Source: Dolomedes plantarius
Lineage: Eukaryota; Arthropoda; Arachnida; Araneae; Dolomedidae
Assembly: GCA_907164885.2 (NCBI GenBank)
Contig: OU015491.1
Coordinates: forward strand, 115,555,288-115,619,287
Length of the DNA: 64,000 nucleotides
Reading direction: 5' to 3'
The stretch's first letter is position 1, and every line of letters begins with the position of its first letter. The notes beneath the pieces were generated by a model. It worked only from the letters and a program-made list of their open reading frames with translations. It did no database searches and was not told the DNA's origin. Both the position numbers and the translations under genes were made by a program. Shown here one piece after another: positions 50,027-61,440 of this stretch.

Positions 50027-50576
50027 CTTCTTAAATCCGCCTAAACTTGCCCACTAAATTATGCTACAGTCGTCGACGCTGGCCGAAAGACAAAAGGCAC
50101 TGTTAAAGATTAAAACGTTTATTCTCCATAGCAGGACGTATACTAGAGCTCCAGCTCGATTTGACTATAGCCATTTTTCCATATTCTCTTCTCAAAGGTC
50201 ATCCATCGGTTAGCCAAGACTTTTTCTCACGCTCTGTCCTTTCAGTTTTGTCTTTACATCGGAGTTCCTGGGTCTTGAAGACTTTATCGAAGATTTTAGA
50301 CGAGTGCTCAGTAGTTAACCCTATTTCTTGCTTCCTCAGCCTAGGATAGGACGCGCGGGGTGCCGTGCGAGAAAGAACGAATTGTCGTGCTTAAAGTGCT
50401 AACAGTGCCGTGCGGAAAAGTTATATAATCTCCGCGTAATCTCTAACAAGCTATAGTAGCCCGATTTTTGCTGCAAACTATCAGCTTTTCTGCTAACCAT
50501 CCTGCTTCCTATTAATATCTTTGATTACTTTAATTCAGTTTAATTTAATTTTCATAACGTGACATACATACATACG

Positions 50577-50607
<31 letters not shown>

Positions 50608-50719
50608 ACTAGTCAAAAGTGAAATTGCGCGTAGCGATGTGAAAATTACACATCACCCTTCTTAAATCCGCCTAAACTTGCCCACTAAATTATGCTACAG
50701 TCGTCGACGCTGGCCGAAA
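50021..50719 (+). repeat. 68-bp direct repeat pair, 631 bp apart
   Basis: 50021-50088 and 50652-50719 are the same 68 bases with one difference, starting ATCAC.CTTCTTAAATCCGC and ending CGTCGACGCTGGCCGAAA. A third partial copy of CGACGCTGGCCGAAA follows at 50729. The second copy lies between the left end and the transposase remnant of the Tc1-like element; the first abuts a TA array. The pair may reflect a duplication around an insertion or two relics of one element. Confidence 0.9.
50581..50606. repeat. (TA)n microsatellite
   Basis: Short TA array at the left end of the decayed Tc1-like element. Confidence 0.9.
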
Positions 50720-51925
50720 TTTTCCGTTCCGACGCTGGCCGAAAGGATCAGTAGATGTCAGTCTCGTATGCAAATGATTAAATGCGCGTGCGTATGTGGT
50801 CACATGATACCCAGTTTCTGGCTATAAAAGCCAGTAGCTGGCTCGCTCTGTATATGCTATCAATGACAGATTATTGTTGTAACGGAACTTGAAGAAGGGT
50901 AGAAAATGCCTCGGTGGCATCAGCGACCTGAATACCAGCATTTGTAGTCTGAGGAATGAGAACGTAACCTAAAACTACATGATCTTGGTTTGTCAATGAG
51001 CGCAATTGCCAGTCTTGTTGGTTGGGACGTAAGTACCATTCAGCGATGTGTGGTACGATGGACGCAGGATGATCTGAGAACTCGGCAAAGAGGCATTTGA
51101 TCATCCAGATGCTCGTCAGATCGGACTGATAGGCAAATTCGGTGAATGGTTCGTGGAGACCCGTTGGTCACGGCAAGTCATTCAAACTTACCTACCATTA
51201 TCAGATGCGGCATCTGTCTCCTGCCAAACCATCCGTAACAGGTTGCATCAGGCAGGGATGTGCGCACGGCGGACAGCCACTGGGGTTCCTTTATTCACTC
51301 GACACAGGGCTGCCCGTCTGGCTTGGTGTCGACGTTATCGTCATTGGATGAACGAATGACATCGGGTATTGTTTTCAGACGAATACCGATTTTGTTTATG
51401 GAGGAATGACTGTCGGGGACATGTGTGGCGGCTTCCCGGATAACGTTACCTACCAGCCTATATCCTCGAACGTCACACCGGCCCAACACCGGGCTTAATG
51501 GTTTGACGTGACATCACGTTCGGACAGCGGACAACCCTTGTGCACCGGGCAGTTTAACATCGGCCCGGTACACACACTAAGTTGTTATGCCTTTGGGTCG
51601 GCCACTTGTGCAGGTAGCCCCAGGCACGTTATTCTAGCAAGACAATGCTTGGCCCCATGTCGCACGTCACACTCTGAACATCCTCAATGGAATTCACATC
51701 TTTCCCTGGCCGGCAGCCTCAACCGATCTCTCTCCCATCGAGCATGTGTGGGTTGTCATCGAACTTGCGGTGGGCAGTGCACTGCAGCTGCATACCGTAG
51801 AGGAACTGAGAGTTGCAGTGGACTCGGCCGGGCAAGGAATATCTCAGGAGACCATTAATAGCCTCATAGACAGTATGCCTCGCCGCCTAGCCTCGCCGCC
51901 GTCCTTCAAAAATATTTTTAGATAG
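50607..51925 (+). mobile_element. Tc1-like transposon of a second family, 3' end lost
   Basis: Left end CACTAGTCAAAAGTGAAATT follows a TA tract, as in Tc1-type elements. A decayed transposase occupies about 50907-51925. The right terminal repeat is missing; the RT element copy 2 begins where it should be, at about 51914-51985, so that insertion probably removed or displaced it. Confidence 0.75.
50907..51925 (+). pseudogene. Decayed Tc1-like transposase
   Basis: The start MPRWHQRPEYQHL at 50907 is followed by recognisable but broken helix-turn-helix sequence (IASLVGWDVSTIQRC). An open part at 51153-51359 reads VSCQTIRNRLHQAGMCARR, ending RHRAARLAWCRRYRHW, a standard Tc1 linker before the catalytic domain. 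After a stop, LFSDEYRFCL gives the first catalytic Asp and HTGPTPGLMV the next block. Further on, the remnants of QDNA (ARQCLAPC in another frame), SPDLSPIEHVW (51735-51755 region) and SMPRRL are spread over several frames. Many stops and frameshifts; long dead. It is only distantly related to the copies at 2993 and 6880. Confidence 0.85.
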
Positions 51926-51985
51926 CTAAAAACATGCAATTTAGCTATCTAATTTTTAGCTATCTAAAAACCATTCTAAATAAAA
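51914..51985. repeat. TTTTTAGCTATCT inverted repeats at element junction
   Basis: ATTTTTAGATAGCTAAAAA, TTTAGCTATCTAA and TTTTTAGCTATCTAAAAA occur within 60 bases in direct and inverted order. They sit exactly between the Tc1 pseudogene and the RT element and look like a snap-back junction similar in kind to the hairpin at 48481-48537. Confidence 0.75.
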
Positions 51986-52773
51986 TCAGGGTTACAGAAA
52001 ATAGCTTTATTATAAATAATAATCAGGATGCTCTAAAGTTTTCTAAAGAGTAAGAATATAGATAGTGTACACACGTTTGATTTTGAAAACCTTTTTACTA
52101 GTATTCCCCATGATAACTTAATGAATATCTGTTCAGAAATTTATGATGACTATCTGGATAGTACTTTAGTATTAAAATGTGACTGGATTGATTTATGAAA
52201 ATTTAATATTTTTGAAAACTACCTCTTTAATAGCTCGAGTTTCTTTAAACAGATGAAGGTATCCCTATGGGTAATAGTTTTACCAGGGCTTTGGCTAATA
52301 TCTTTCTGCATTCTTACGAAACTAAATTTCTTAACTTAAATAATGTTACCGGATTTAGGTATATTGATGACCTTATAATTTGTAACTGCTATGATTTGGA
52401 ATTTCGAAATCAAATTGATCCAAAAGAATTAACTTTAAACAGTACTAATGAAAATAATCATTCCGCGACTTATCTGGATTTAAAAATTAAAATTCAAAAT
52501 AGCGAATTAAAAATTTTGATATATGATAAAAGACTAGATTTTAACTTTGAGGTTATCACGGTTAACAATTTCAACAGCAACTTGAACTATAAAATCTATA
52601 ATAATATATTTTACTCACAACTGTACAGAATTAAAAACATTTGTAATAACGCTGAAGACTTTTTGGAGGCATATAACATTTTCGAAAAAAACCTAAGTAA
52701 GAACAATTTCCCTAAAAATTTCGGCAATTTAAAAGATTTTAAAAAATGGCATTTAGACTCGAGTATATTTTAA
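51985..52773 (+). pseudogene. Reverse transcriptase pseudogene, copy 2
   Basis: Copies RNA into DNA in related active elements. Visible blocks: FIINNNQDALKF near 51993; after a frameshift HTFDFENLFTSIPHDNL (RT motif A region, about 52065-52120); a TGA within IDL.KFNIFENY; KQ then MKGIPMGNSFTRALANIFLHSYE (motif B region, GIPMG, about 52255-52325); FRYIDDLIICN, the intact YxDD catalytic box, about 52350-52385; and a C-terminal part ending FPKNFGNLKDFKKWHLDSSIF. The last 168 residues form one open frame from 52267. At least two frameshifts and one stop lie upstream, so this copy is inactive although the catalytic box is conserved. Penelope-like or a related orphan class is the best guess; an LTR origin is unlikely. 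Confidence 0.82.
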
Positions 52774-53278
52774 AGATGTTTAGGATAGCGTTTCTGGTTT
52801 CATATTTTTTAAAACTTCAATGGGGTGTAGCATTGTAGTTTTGCCACAGTGACGTAATTACTAGAGAAAAAAATTGGGCTGCGATTTCGCCATCACAGTC
52901 ACCTACTGAACTAGGGTAGGTATGTATATGTGTCTTTTCATTAGAATTGTATGTGTACTTGCATGTATGGTGCGTTGAGTCCTTACTGTAAGTTATCTGT
53001 GTCTTTTCATTTTCTATTGACGAACTGTTTCATTGGGGAACTCGGGGCCTTGGGATGTCTTTTGGTTGTACCTGCATTCCATTCAGAAAGTTCCCCTTGA
53101 GGTAACTGATTTGGTTAGGCTCCCTGATGACGAGACCTGTCGGTTACCTCGTACTTCGGGTTTAGTTCTGGCACTATTACAGAATCTTGCCTCTGGCGCG
53201 TGGATGCCCTGAGGGCTTGATTTCTGTATTGTTTTTGTCTACATTCTTCTTATAATTATCTAGCTCTGTTAAATTTAG

Positions 53279-53281
<3 letters not shown>
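51985..53281 (+). mobile_element. RT element copy 2 (Penelope-like or orphan RT)
   Basis: Longest copy of the retroelement whose other pieces are at 48360-49305 and, in older form, at 4640-6640. It holds most of the RT domain, a stop, and a 3' UTR of about 500 bases that aligns with copy 1, ending CTCTGTTAAATTTAGTTATATATA in a TA array. No LTR, no poly(A), no second ORF. 5' end truncated. Confidence 0.85.

Positions 53282-53321
<40 letters not shown>
53282..53321. repeat. (TA)n microsatellite
   Basis: TA array lying between the RT element 3' end and the gypsy LTR. Confidence 0.95.
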
Positions 53322-53325
<4 letters not shown>

Positions 53326-53649
53326 GCGTAGATGGTAGTCGTACGGATTGAACACACACGTAGAGGGAATACAACGCTGTTTATTAGCACACAACACTTA
53401 GCTGATAGAACTCAGAACTGAACTCGCAGGTTGAGCTACTTGCTCTTTTATCCATCAACAGAATATTCTGGAACGCCGTTCCAGGAAATTAAAGAATGTT
53501 CTAGCAACTTCTAGAACTAACAGAAATAGAATTAGAATTAAATTAAATTAAAATAATGTAGAGCTTCGAACCGGGAACCTCTTGCTCAGCAGTCCGGTGC
53601 GTTGACCATTCAGCAACAGAGTCTTTGACGGGAAAGGCTTTAAGTGGCA
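53322..53649 (-). repeat. 3' LTR of element A, with tRNA-like module
   Basis: 328 bp. On the coding strand it contains GCTGAATGGTCAACG (A-box-like, 53600-53614) and, about 30 bases on, GGTTCGAAGC (B-box-like, 53563-53572), i.e. a tRNA-like segment inside the LTR. The rest is AT-rich with AATTAAATTAAATTA repeats. Confidence 0.95.
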
Positions 53650-53693
53650 TTGCTCCCTCCTTAGAAGAACAGCGTCCCGCTGTCTTAGGTTGC

Positions 53694-56600
53694 CTAACCG
53701 CTAGCAACTTTTGATCTGGAACGTGTCTGTGGTCCGGTGTAATCATTCTTTACATTGGTAGGCGGATCCTCTTCACAATGGCCGTCTTCAGATGTTGAAG
53801 AATCACCATTCGGATGTTGTGCTTGTAATTCAGGGTCGTAGTAAGGCTTCATTCTAAGAACATGGACGGTGTCTATCGTTTTCCGGCGTCTTGATGTTGG
53901 CTCATAGTCTTGGACTTCGTAGGTTACGTCAGATAATCGTCGTAACACCTGGTATGGTCCGAAGTATTTTTTAAGCAGTTTCTCGGACAAGCCTACTTTC
54001 CGAACAGGCATGAAAATCCATACTAAATCTCCAGGTGAATAGGACATCACCCTGTGCTTGGAATTATAACGCCGACGGTCCTTTTCTTGCGCCTCTAGGG
54101 TTCGTAGTCTGGCTAACTGCCTTGCCTCTTCGGTTTTCACGACAAGATGCTTAGTATAGTCGTTTTCCACGTCAGGGCAGAAAGGGAAAAGAGTTTCGAG
54201 CGTTGTTTCGGCTTCTCGGCCATGAAGTAAATAGAAAGGTGTGAATCCGGTTGCATCCTGTTTAGCGGTGTTGTAAGCGAAGGTCACAAACGGCAGTATC
54301 TCGTCCCAGTTTCTCTGTTCTACGTCTACGTACATGGATAACATGTCGCCTAGTGTTTTGTTGAATCGCTCAGTAAGGCCATTGGTCTGGGGATGGTAGG
54401 CTGTCGTCATTCGATGACTAATGTTACACAACCGGATGATATCTGAAACAAGTCTTGTTTGAAACACTTGCCCTCGATCGGTGATGATAACTCGGGGCGC
54501 TCCATGTTTTAGAAGTATATCTTCGACGAGGAACCTCTCTAATTCCGCAGCTTCAGCAGTTTTCAGGGCTTTTGTAATAGCATAGCGACTCAAATAGTTG
54601 GTGCAGACTACGATCCATTTATTTCCAGTGGTCGAATTTGGAAAACGCCCAAGGAGATCTATCCCAATGCGATGAAATGGCGCAACAGCAGGCGGTATAG
54701 GCATTAGATGACCCGGTGGCTTCTGTGGAACGGCTTTCCTACGCTGGCATTCCCGGCAGTGCATGACATATCGTCGCACATTTCGGTAGAGCCCTGGCCA
54801 GTGAAACCGCTTCCTTATTCTGTCGTACGTTTTGACGAATCCTAGATGTCCGGCCGTGGGTGCGTCATGGAAACATTGAAGAATGTCTTGACGTAGATGC
54901 TTTGGAATGACAGGAAGTCATTTCTTGCCGGTTGGATCGAAACTCTTTTTACATAGTACGTCTTCAATCAGCTCAAATTCTCCTTTCACTGTTTCGCCAT
55001 TTCCTAGAGTCCGTATTAACTCCGCAAGTCTTGGATCTTTTCTTTGTTCGTCAGAAACGTTAGCAAAATCTATAGCGGCGATGACTTCCGATGGTATACT
55101 GTCTTCTTCCAGTGGATTTCGGGACAAACTATCAGCGTCCTTGTGTTTCTTTCCGCTCTTGTAAACAATCGAGATGTCATACTCTTGTAGTCGCAATGCC
55201 CACCTCGCAAGTCTTCCTGAGGGATCCTTTAGATTAGTTAGCCAACACAGCGAATGGTGGTCTGTTACGATTGAAAAGTGTTTGCCGAAGAGGTATGGTC
55301 TAAACTTGTGAACAGCCCATACGGCGGCAAGGCATTCTCTTTCAGTCGTGGAATAATTTTTCTCTGCTTTGGTTAGTGTCCGCGAAGCATAGGCAATAAC
55401 TGTTTCTTTTCCATGCTGTATTTGAACCAAGACTGCTCCAATACCATAGCCGCTGGCGTCCGTTCGCAATTCTGTTTCGGCGTTTTCGTCGTAAAGTCCC
55501 AGTATAGGGTCAGATATCAGTGCTTCCTTTAGCCGGTCGAAAGCATCCGACTGCTCACGTCCCCAACGAAATTTAGAGTCACCTTTCAGCAACATTTGTA
55601 AGGGTTGAGCTTGATGACAAAAATCCTTGATGAAGCGGTGGTAATAAGAACAGAGTCCTAGGAAACATCTGACGTCGTGCACACTTTTGGGTGTGGGAAA
55701 ACACTTCACGGCCTTTACTTTATCTGGATCGGGGCGGACACCTCCTTCCGATACTAGATGTCCCAAAATCTTAATTTGTTCAGCCCCGAAGAGACATTTT
55801 TTTGGATTTAGGACAAGCCCAGCTTCTTGGATGCACTCAAGTACGACATTCAGACGTTTAAGATGGTCGTCGAAGGTCTCAGAAAACACGACAATGTCGT
55901 CTAGATAACAGAGACACATGGTCCATTTTAGGTGTCGTAGCAAGTTATCCATCATTCTTTCAAAGGTTGCCAGCGCATTGCAGAGACCAAAGGGCATGAC
56001 CTTGAACTCGTAAAGTCCTTCTGGTGTGATAAAAGCTGTCTTTTCGCGTTCTGCCTCGTCCACTTCAATCTGCCAGTAGCCAGAATAGAGATCGATCGAC
56101 GAAAAGAACTTGGCTCCTTTTAAGCTGTCTAATGTGTCGTCAATACGTGGCAGAGGGTAGGCATCTTTTTTCGTAATTTTGTTGAGCCGACGATAATCGA
56201 CACAAAATCGCCAACTTCCATCCTTTTTCTTCACGAGGACAACTGGGGACGACCATGGGCTCTCCGATGGTTGAATAACATCTCTGTCTAGCATCTTTTC
56301 TACTTCCTCTTGAATAATTCGACGCTCCGCAGGAGATACTCTGTAAGCCCTTTGGCTAATCGGTAGATGATTGCCAGTGATTATACGATGTTTCACATTT
56401 ACTTTTGTTCCGGCTTTTCTTGATTGATCAAAAATTTCAGGAAACTCAGAAAGTAATTCTAAGAGTCGCTGTTTTCGTTCTACCGTGAGATCTTGGGCTA
56501 GCATTTGGGAATAGTCGACCGGAGAAGGGCTCGATTTCAACTTGGCGGCTGAGCAGATATGCGCACTGGAGATGCAGTTCAGATACCTCTCGTCTAGAGT

Positions 56601-57221
56601 CTCTGCATAGCCCACACACATGCCTTTGGGAATGAACCTAGCTTCTGGTTGAGCATTCGTGACCCAGAGTTCGGCTGTACCGTCGTAAAACGTCAGGATC
56701 GTTGAGGGCACCGCAACTTCTTTGTCCAGCAGCAGTAGTCGATTTCCCTCCACTATGACGTCTGTGATCGCATTAATTTTGGGATTCGTGACAATTACTT
56801 TAGAAATAGAGTGCGGAGGTACGACGCAGTCTTGAAGGGTGTTCACTCGCCATGTCTCAGCAGATTCAGGATCTGACATCATTTCGTCAAACACTAGTTC
56901 CGATCGGCCACAGTCGACGACTGCTCTCGAGGCTTCGAGAAAATCCCAACCAAGTATAACATTGTGACTGCAGTTCGGCATAACTGTTAACTCAAAGGGA
57001 CGTATTAGACCATGGATGTTTAAGCGAAGAACACATTTCCCTATTGGACGGACGTGACTTCCGTCGGCGACCTTGAGGATTATGCTTCCGTTGATTGGGA
57101 ACATAATCTTTCGCAGCTGACGTCTATATTGGTCTGAGATGACAGAAAATGATGCGCCGGAGTCCACGAGTGCACGTACTGGTTGACTGTCAATGTTTAG
57201 TTCTAGATAATTCTTCGTCAT
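53694..57221 (-). pseudogene. Gypsy Pol polyprotein, one in-frame stop
   Basis: One frame of 1176 codons broken only by TGA at 54918-54920 (codon 768, probably from CGA Arg). Protease: LVDSGASFSV, catalytic Asp about residue 20. RT: about 300-480 with SSIDLYSGYW (Asp 377) and CYLDDIVVFSE (YLDD 439-442). RNase H: RTDASGYGIG (Asp 588), TEREC, VTDHHSL. After the stop: integrase zinc finger (HDAPTAGH ... CRECQ), core with GIDLLG, ITDRGQVF and NGLTER in DD35E spacing, and a GPY/F-type end (KYFGPYQVLRRL). The frame is open upstream through the Gag stop and lies in the -1 frame relative to Gag, which fits -1 frameshift expression. Catalytic residues look intact; readthrough or repair of one codon would be needed, so it is classed as a pseudogene with minimal damage. 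Confidence 0.97.
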
Positions 57222-57283
57222 CTTTGCGGCAGCGGGAGGATTTTGTTTTTCAGCGGCCTCACCTCCAAGGAAGGTCGCACTGC

Positions 57284-58560
57284 TTAGTTTTCCTCATTTC
57301 TTCGGCCAGGTGAGACACTGGAACGTCTATACGGCGAAGGGGATCTGAAGCGACGAGTAGGCGATCGACCTCGGTTAGAGCTAGGCGACAGACTTCTTTC
57401 AAACGTTCGGCTGGATTCGTCGGCGGTGTTCTGGGAGATCATGCGTCGCTGGGCTGTGTTTCCTCTATCAGCTCTGTAAGCATTAAAAATTGCTCTTCTA
57501 TCCCGGCAATAGCGAACGACATGTCCGGGGCGGCCACAGTGAAAGCAAACGGGACGATTGTCGGTCGTACGCCACACGTCGGTTTTTCGGAGTAATTGTT
57601 CCTCTGCCGGCTCCGGCCTGTTATACGTCGAGTGGATGCTGCGGTTGTATGTGGGAGTCGACCTTTGGAAGCTTCCACTAGATATGGGAGCCAAAGATTT
57701 CTCAACCTCATCTCGCACAATTGCTTCTATGGTTTGTACGCCTGTTTGGGGCTCTTCAATTTGGGGTGTAGTTAATCGCTGTATCTCTTCACGGACAATT
57801 TACGGATCAGTGAGGTTAGATCCTGTTCCTCGTCGACGGAGGCAATTGGGACAACATTCGGCAAGCGACTGAATTTCTGACGTCCTATTCGCTTTTGCTG
57901 CATTTCCTCAATGTACTGACACCATTTACTGAAATCGACTGTCGTTTTTATCTCCTTAGTTACTAAGGCCTGGTACACCTCTTCTGCGATGCCCTTCATT
58001 AAGTGGGACACTTTATCGTCTTCTGACATGGCCGGGTCAATTTGGTTGCAGAGTCCTAAAACGTCTTGGATATAAGATTGTGTAGCTTCCCCAGCTCTCT
58101 GCGCTCGGCATTTTAAGCAATCCTTAGCTCGCCGTATATATAGCTGAGAGTCACCAAAAGTTTTTTTTGAGTTCTCTTTCGAAGTCGTCCCATGAATTCA
58201 GCAGATCTTCGTTATTTTCAAACCATATTTTGGCGGTCCCATCAAGGATATAGTAGACGTTCGCAAGACATAGAGTATCATCCCATTGATTAAATTTTGA
58301 TACTCTAAGGTATTCTTTTAACCACTTGGTTGGATCTTGTCCAGGATCGCCTCTAAAAATTGTCGGCTTTCTCGGTTCCCTAATTAGTGCTGGAGACAGC
58401 AGGACGGTTTGTGGCTTGACTTCTCCTTCAGGCATTGCCGGGAATCGCTTTCGTGGAGCGGCTACGTAAAGACCGTATTCCGGAGGAAGATTTAAAAGTC
58501 TACGGCTTCTTCGTATTTCTTCTGCTTCCAGACTGAACTGAGTACCCGGCGCCTCCACCA
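57284..58560 (-). pseudogene. Gypsy Gag, two frameshifts
   Basis: Capsid and nucleocapsid protein of element A. Starts soon after the primer-binding site. First part (58151 upwards) reads RRSRRLLNLPPEYGLYV, then FRGDPGQDPTKWLKEY, typical of arthropod gypsy Gag. A run of eight A near 58157-58164 holds an apparent one-base insertion; the protein continues in another frame (57772-58029, MKGIAEEVYQALV). A small deletion near 57795-57800 restores the first frame, which runs to 57284 and includes one CCHC zinc knuckle, CFHCGRPGHVVRYC (57504-57545), and an Arg/Ser-rich tail. So the two lesions partly compensate but make a scrambled middle. Confidence 0.93.
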
Positions 58561-58564
58561 AAGA

Positions 58565-59106
<542 letters not shown>

Positions 59107-60245
59107 CTAGCGGACCCGACAGACGTTGTCCTGTTCAAACGTTGTAATTCTAGCTGAAGTACCCGGTGATGCCCGGGATTTTAAGAATGTTTGTTAACCA
59201 AAATCAATTTAAAAATTAACACAGTATAAATAACATACAAAAAAAAGCATACGAAATGTTATACATATTAATAATATGAAAACCCAATTAAAAATGTATA
59301 AATGTATAATAAACTCCTCAGATTTCAGCTATATTCGGTATTTCATCATAAAAAAAAATTGAAAAAAATAAAAATAATAAAAATAATAATTTTAAAAATA
59401 ATTTTAAAAATAATAATTTTAAAAAATGAAAATTAAAAAATAATAAAATAAAATAAAATAATTAAATAATTAAAAAATAATAAAATAAAAGCTGAAATAA
59501 AAAAGCCTTAAAAAAAAAAGCTGAAATAACAGGTCTAGCAAAATTTCTGGATTCGAACCCGGGTCGAGAGCATGGTACTTTCCAAATTGGCGACCTTCCG
59601 AATACGCCACGATGACACGGTGTTCTAGTGGGTAAAGTAAAACATATTCGCTATTAGAAAGTTGTTGAGGGCTGGTGATTATACATGTCAGAGGAGTTTT
59701 TAGTCAGAAATAAGTTAGCAGGATAGAAGCTTAGTCTTTAGCTCTTCAATAGACACAAAGATATAGGCGAGGAGGATTGCAGTAGCGATTAAAAAAAATC
59801 TCGTGTCACTTAACGTGGTTGATTCGAATTTTCCATCGCGTGTCGAGGGTATCAATATGCCGTTAGATCTGATCCATTTTAGAGTATAAAATCTGACTTG
59901 TTAGATTATTATTTTCATTTATTATTCTGGTCTAATATATGACTTGAAACTTTTTGATTCTATTTATTTTTATTTTTTCGCTCGCTTTTTGCTAACTAAA
60001 CCTAACGTGGACGCCATTATCTAGAGGGGTGATTTCACAAACTGTAACAGCTTCCATTTACCGGACGCACCCCCTTATAAATTGTTGGTTTTTTATTAAT
60101 TAATTAAAAATATAAAAACATATTCTATCGGATCAAATTGTGAATCTAAACCATTCTCGAATCAACTAAATTGCACACACAAAATTTCATAAAAATCAGT
60201 CCAGTCGTTTAGGAGGAGTTCAGTTACATACACACGGACAGAAGA
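59107..60245 (+). repeat. CTAGCGGACCCGACAGACG interspersed repeat
   Basis: Begins CTAGCGGACCCGACAGACGT and has a second CTAG head 44 bases on (CTAGCTGAAGTACCCGGTGA). An A-rich low-complexity centre (59350-59520, AAAATAAT units) follows. It ends AAAAATCAGTCCAGTCGTTT, GGAGGAGTTCAGTTACATAC, CACACGGACAGAAGAAATAT and a TA tail. Such heads and tails are common on insect and spider repeats attached to RTE-type non-LTR elements; the assignment is inference. No protein coded. Confidence 0.75.
59530..59625 (-). repeat. tRNA-like segment inside the CTAGCGG repeat
   Basis: On the minus strand, GTGGCGTATTCGGAAGGTCG (A-box-like) is followed about 35 bases later by GGGTTCGAATCC, a perfect B box. Spacing and order fit a pol III promoter of a tRNA-derived SINE or a tRNA relic. 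A functional tRNA is unlikely, since I could not pair an acceptor stem. Confidence 0.7.
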
Positions 60246-60420
<175 letters not shown>

Positions 60421-60690
60421 TGTCGGACTTAAGCGGGAACGAAATAATTATTCTAAATTTAAAGGGGGCTTAGTAATTAATTTATTGTCGTGGCGTAATT
60501 CGCCACTATTCTCATATCTTGGTTCGAAATACATCGAGAGAAATCGGGGAAATTCCCTTTGGATTGATTGACATCTGTGGCCACGCCTATGGTTCAACGC
60601 CGGTGTATGCGTCACAGAGATCATGTGGGCATGCGCGGTGGCTTTGGATGGCAGAAAAAACAATAGCGTTTAATCAGACGGCGGGATTTA
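60421..60690 (+). repeat. First LTR (conserved part)
   Basis: Starts TGTCGGACTTAAGCGGGAAC directly after a TA array. Only the first 265 bp or so match the second LTR; the U5-side limit may be near 60870, where CTCGCCACCAG occurs. Confidence 0.8.
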
Positions 60691-60899
60691 ATTCATTGCT
60701 AGTGGACGCGTGTCAGCTGGGTCCATAATTTGAAAATGGCGAGAGCTCAAATATGCGCTACTTGGATCAGTGGTTGCTGGAAGGTGAAATAAATTGGCTT
60801 GATTGAGTTGGAACTATGTTTGTTTACTGGATTTAGACTACTTACCACTCGCCACCAGTATTAACATGATGACTTCGAATTAATCTGAGAACATGCAAA

Positions 60900-61440
60900 C
60901 CACACGCCTGTCAACGCGTTGACGCGTTGGTAGAGTAAAATTTAGGTTTGGAGCTGCAAATTTTCGTGCTGATGCTTCGTGCAGAAACCAATGACAACGA
61001 TTGCCGTCGCAGAGTTCCAGTCGGGATACCATTCGACCTACATGATGTTTCGACTTCAATTGTGTGGATTAACAACGCTTTGCCTGCTGTTTGCTGCATT
61101 GTGTCTTCGGAGTGTCCAATTGTGCCAACACCGTTGCGCGGCGAGGATAACTTTGCCATTCCGATTTTCATCAGTCGTCGAATCATCGCGCTCACGAGTT
61201 GTTCTTCAATTTTTTTTTTCTCCCAGAGAGAGTCATCGTATGTGTGTCGCAGTGAGTATCGTTCTCTCTGCGCTGTGTTTCGCCAAAAGACCTCGAAACG
61301 AGGAAGTTATGTAATTTTTTTTTCTCCCGACTCTGCAACCAGCTTGAGTTATGTTTTTAAAGACAGCGGTGCGTGGTTTGTGAATTTGCTAAGCAACAGG
61401 AATTCTGTCAGATCTGCGTTTTAAAACAAAACGATAACGC
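60900..61440. other. GC-richer internal segment, possible exon-like DNA
   Basis: Follows the first LTR. Open frames exist on both strands (158 residues at 60948-61424 plus; 94 residues at 60911-61195 minus) but neither shows a known domain. Two CTCTGCG/TTTTTTTTCTCCC-type repeats occur near 61210-61330. The segment could be a captured host fragment or leader. AAAGTCCGGTAAGC at about 61569-61582 looks like a splice donor, but that is weak evidence. Confidence 0.35.

Noticed and set aside
60948..61424. 158-residue plus-strand frame and 94-residue minus-strand frame in the LTR element
   Set aside because: No known domain, both strands equally open, and composition like a leader; kept only as an unassigned segment.
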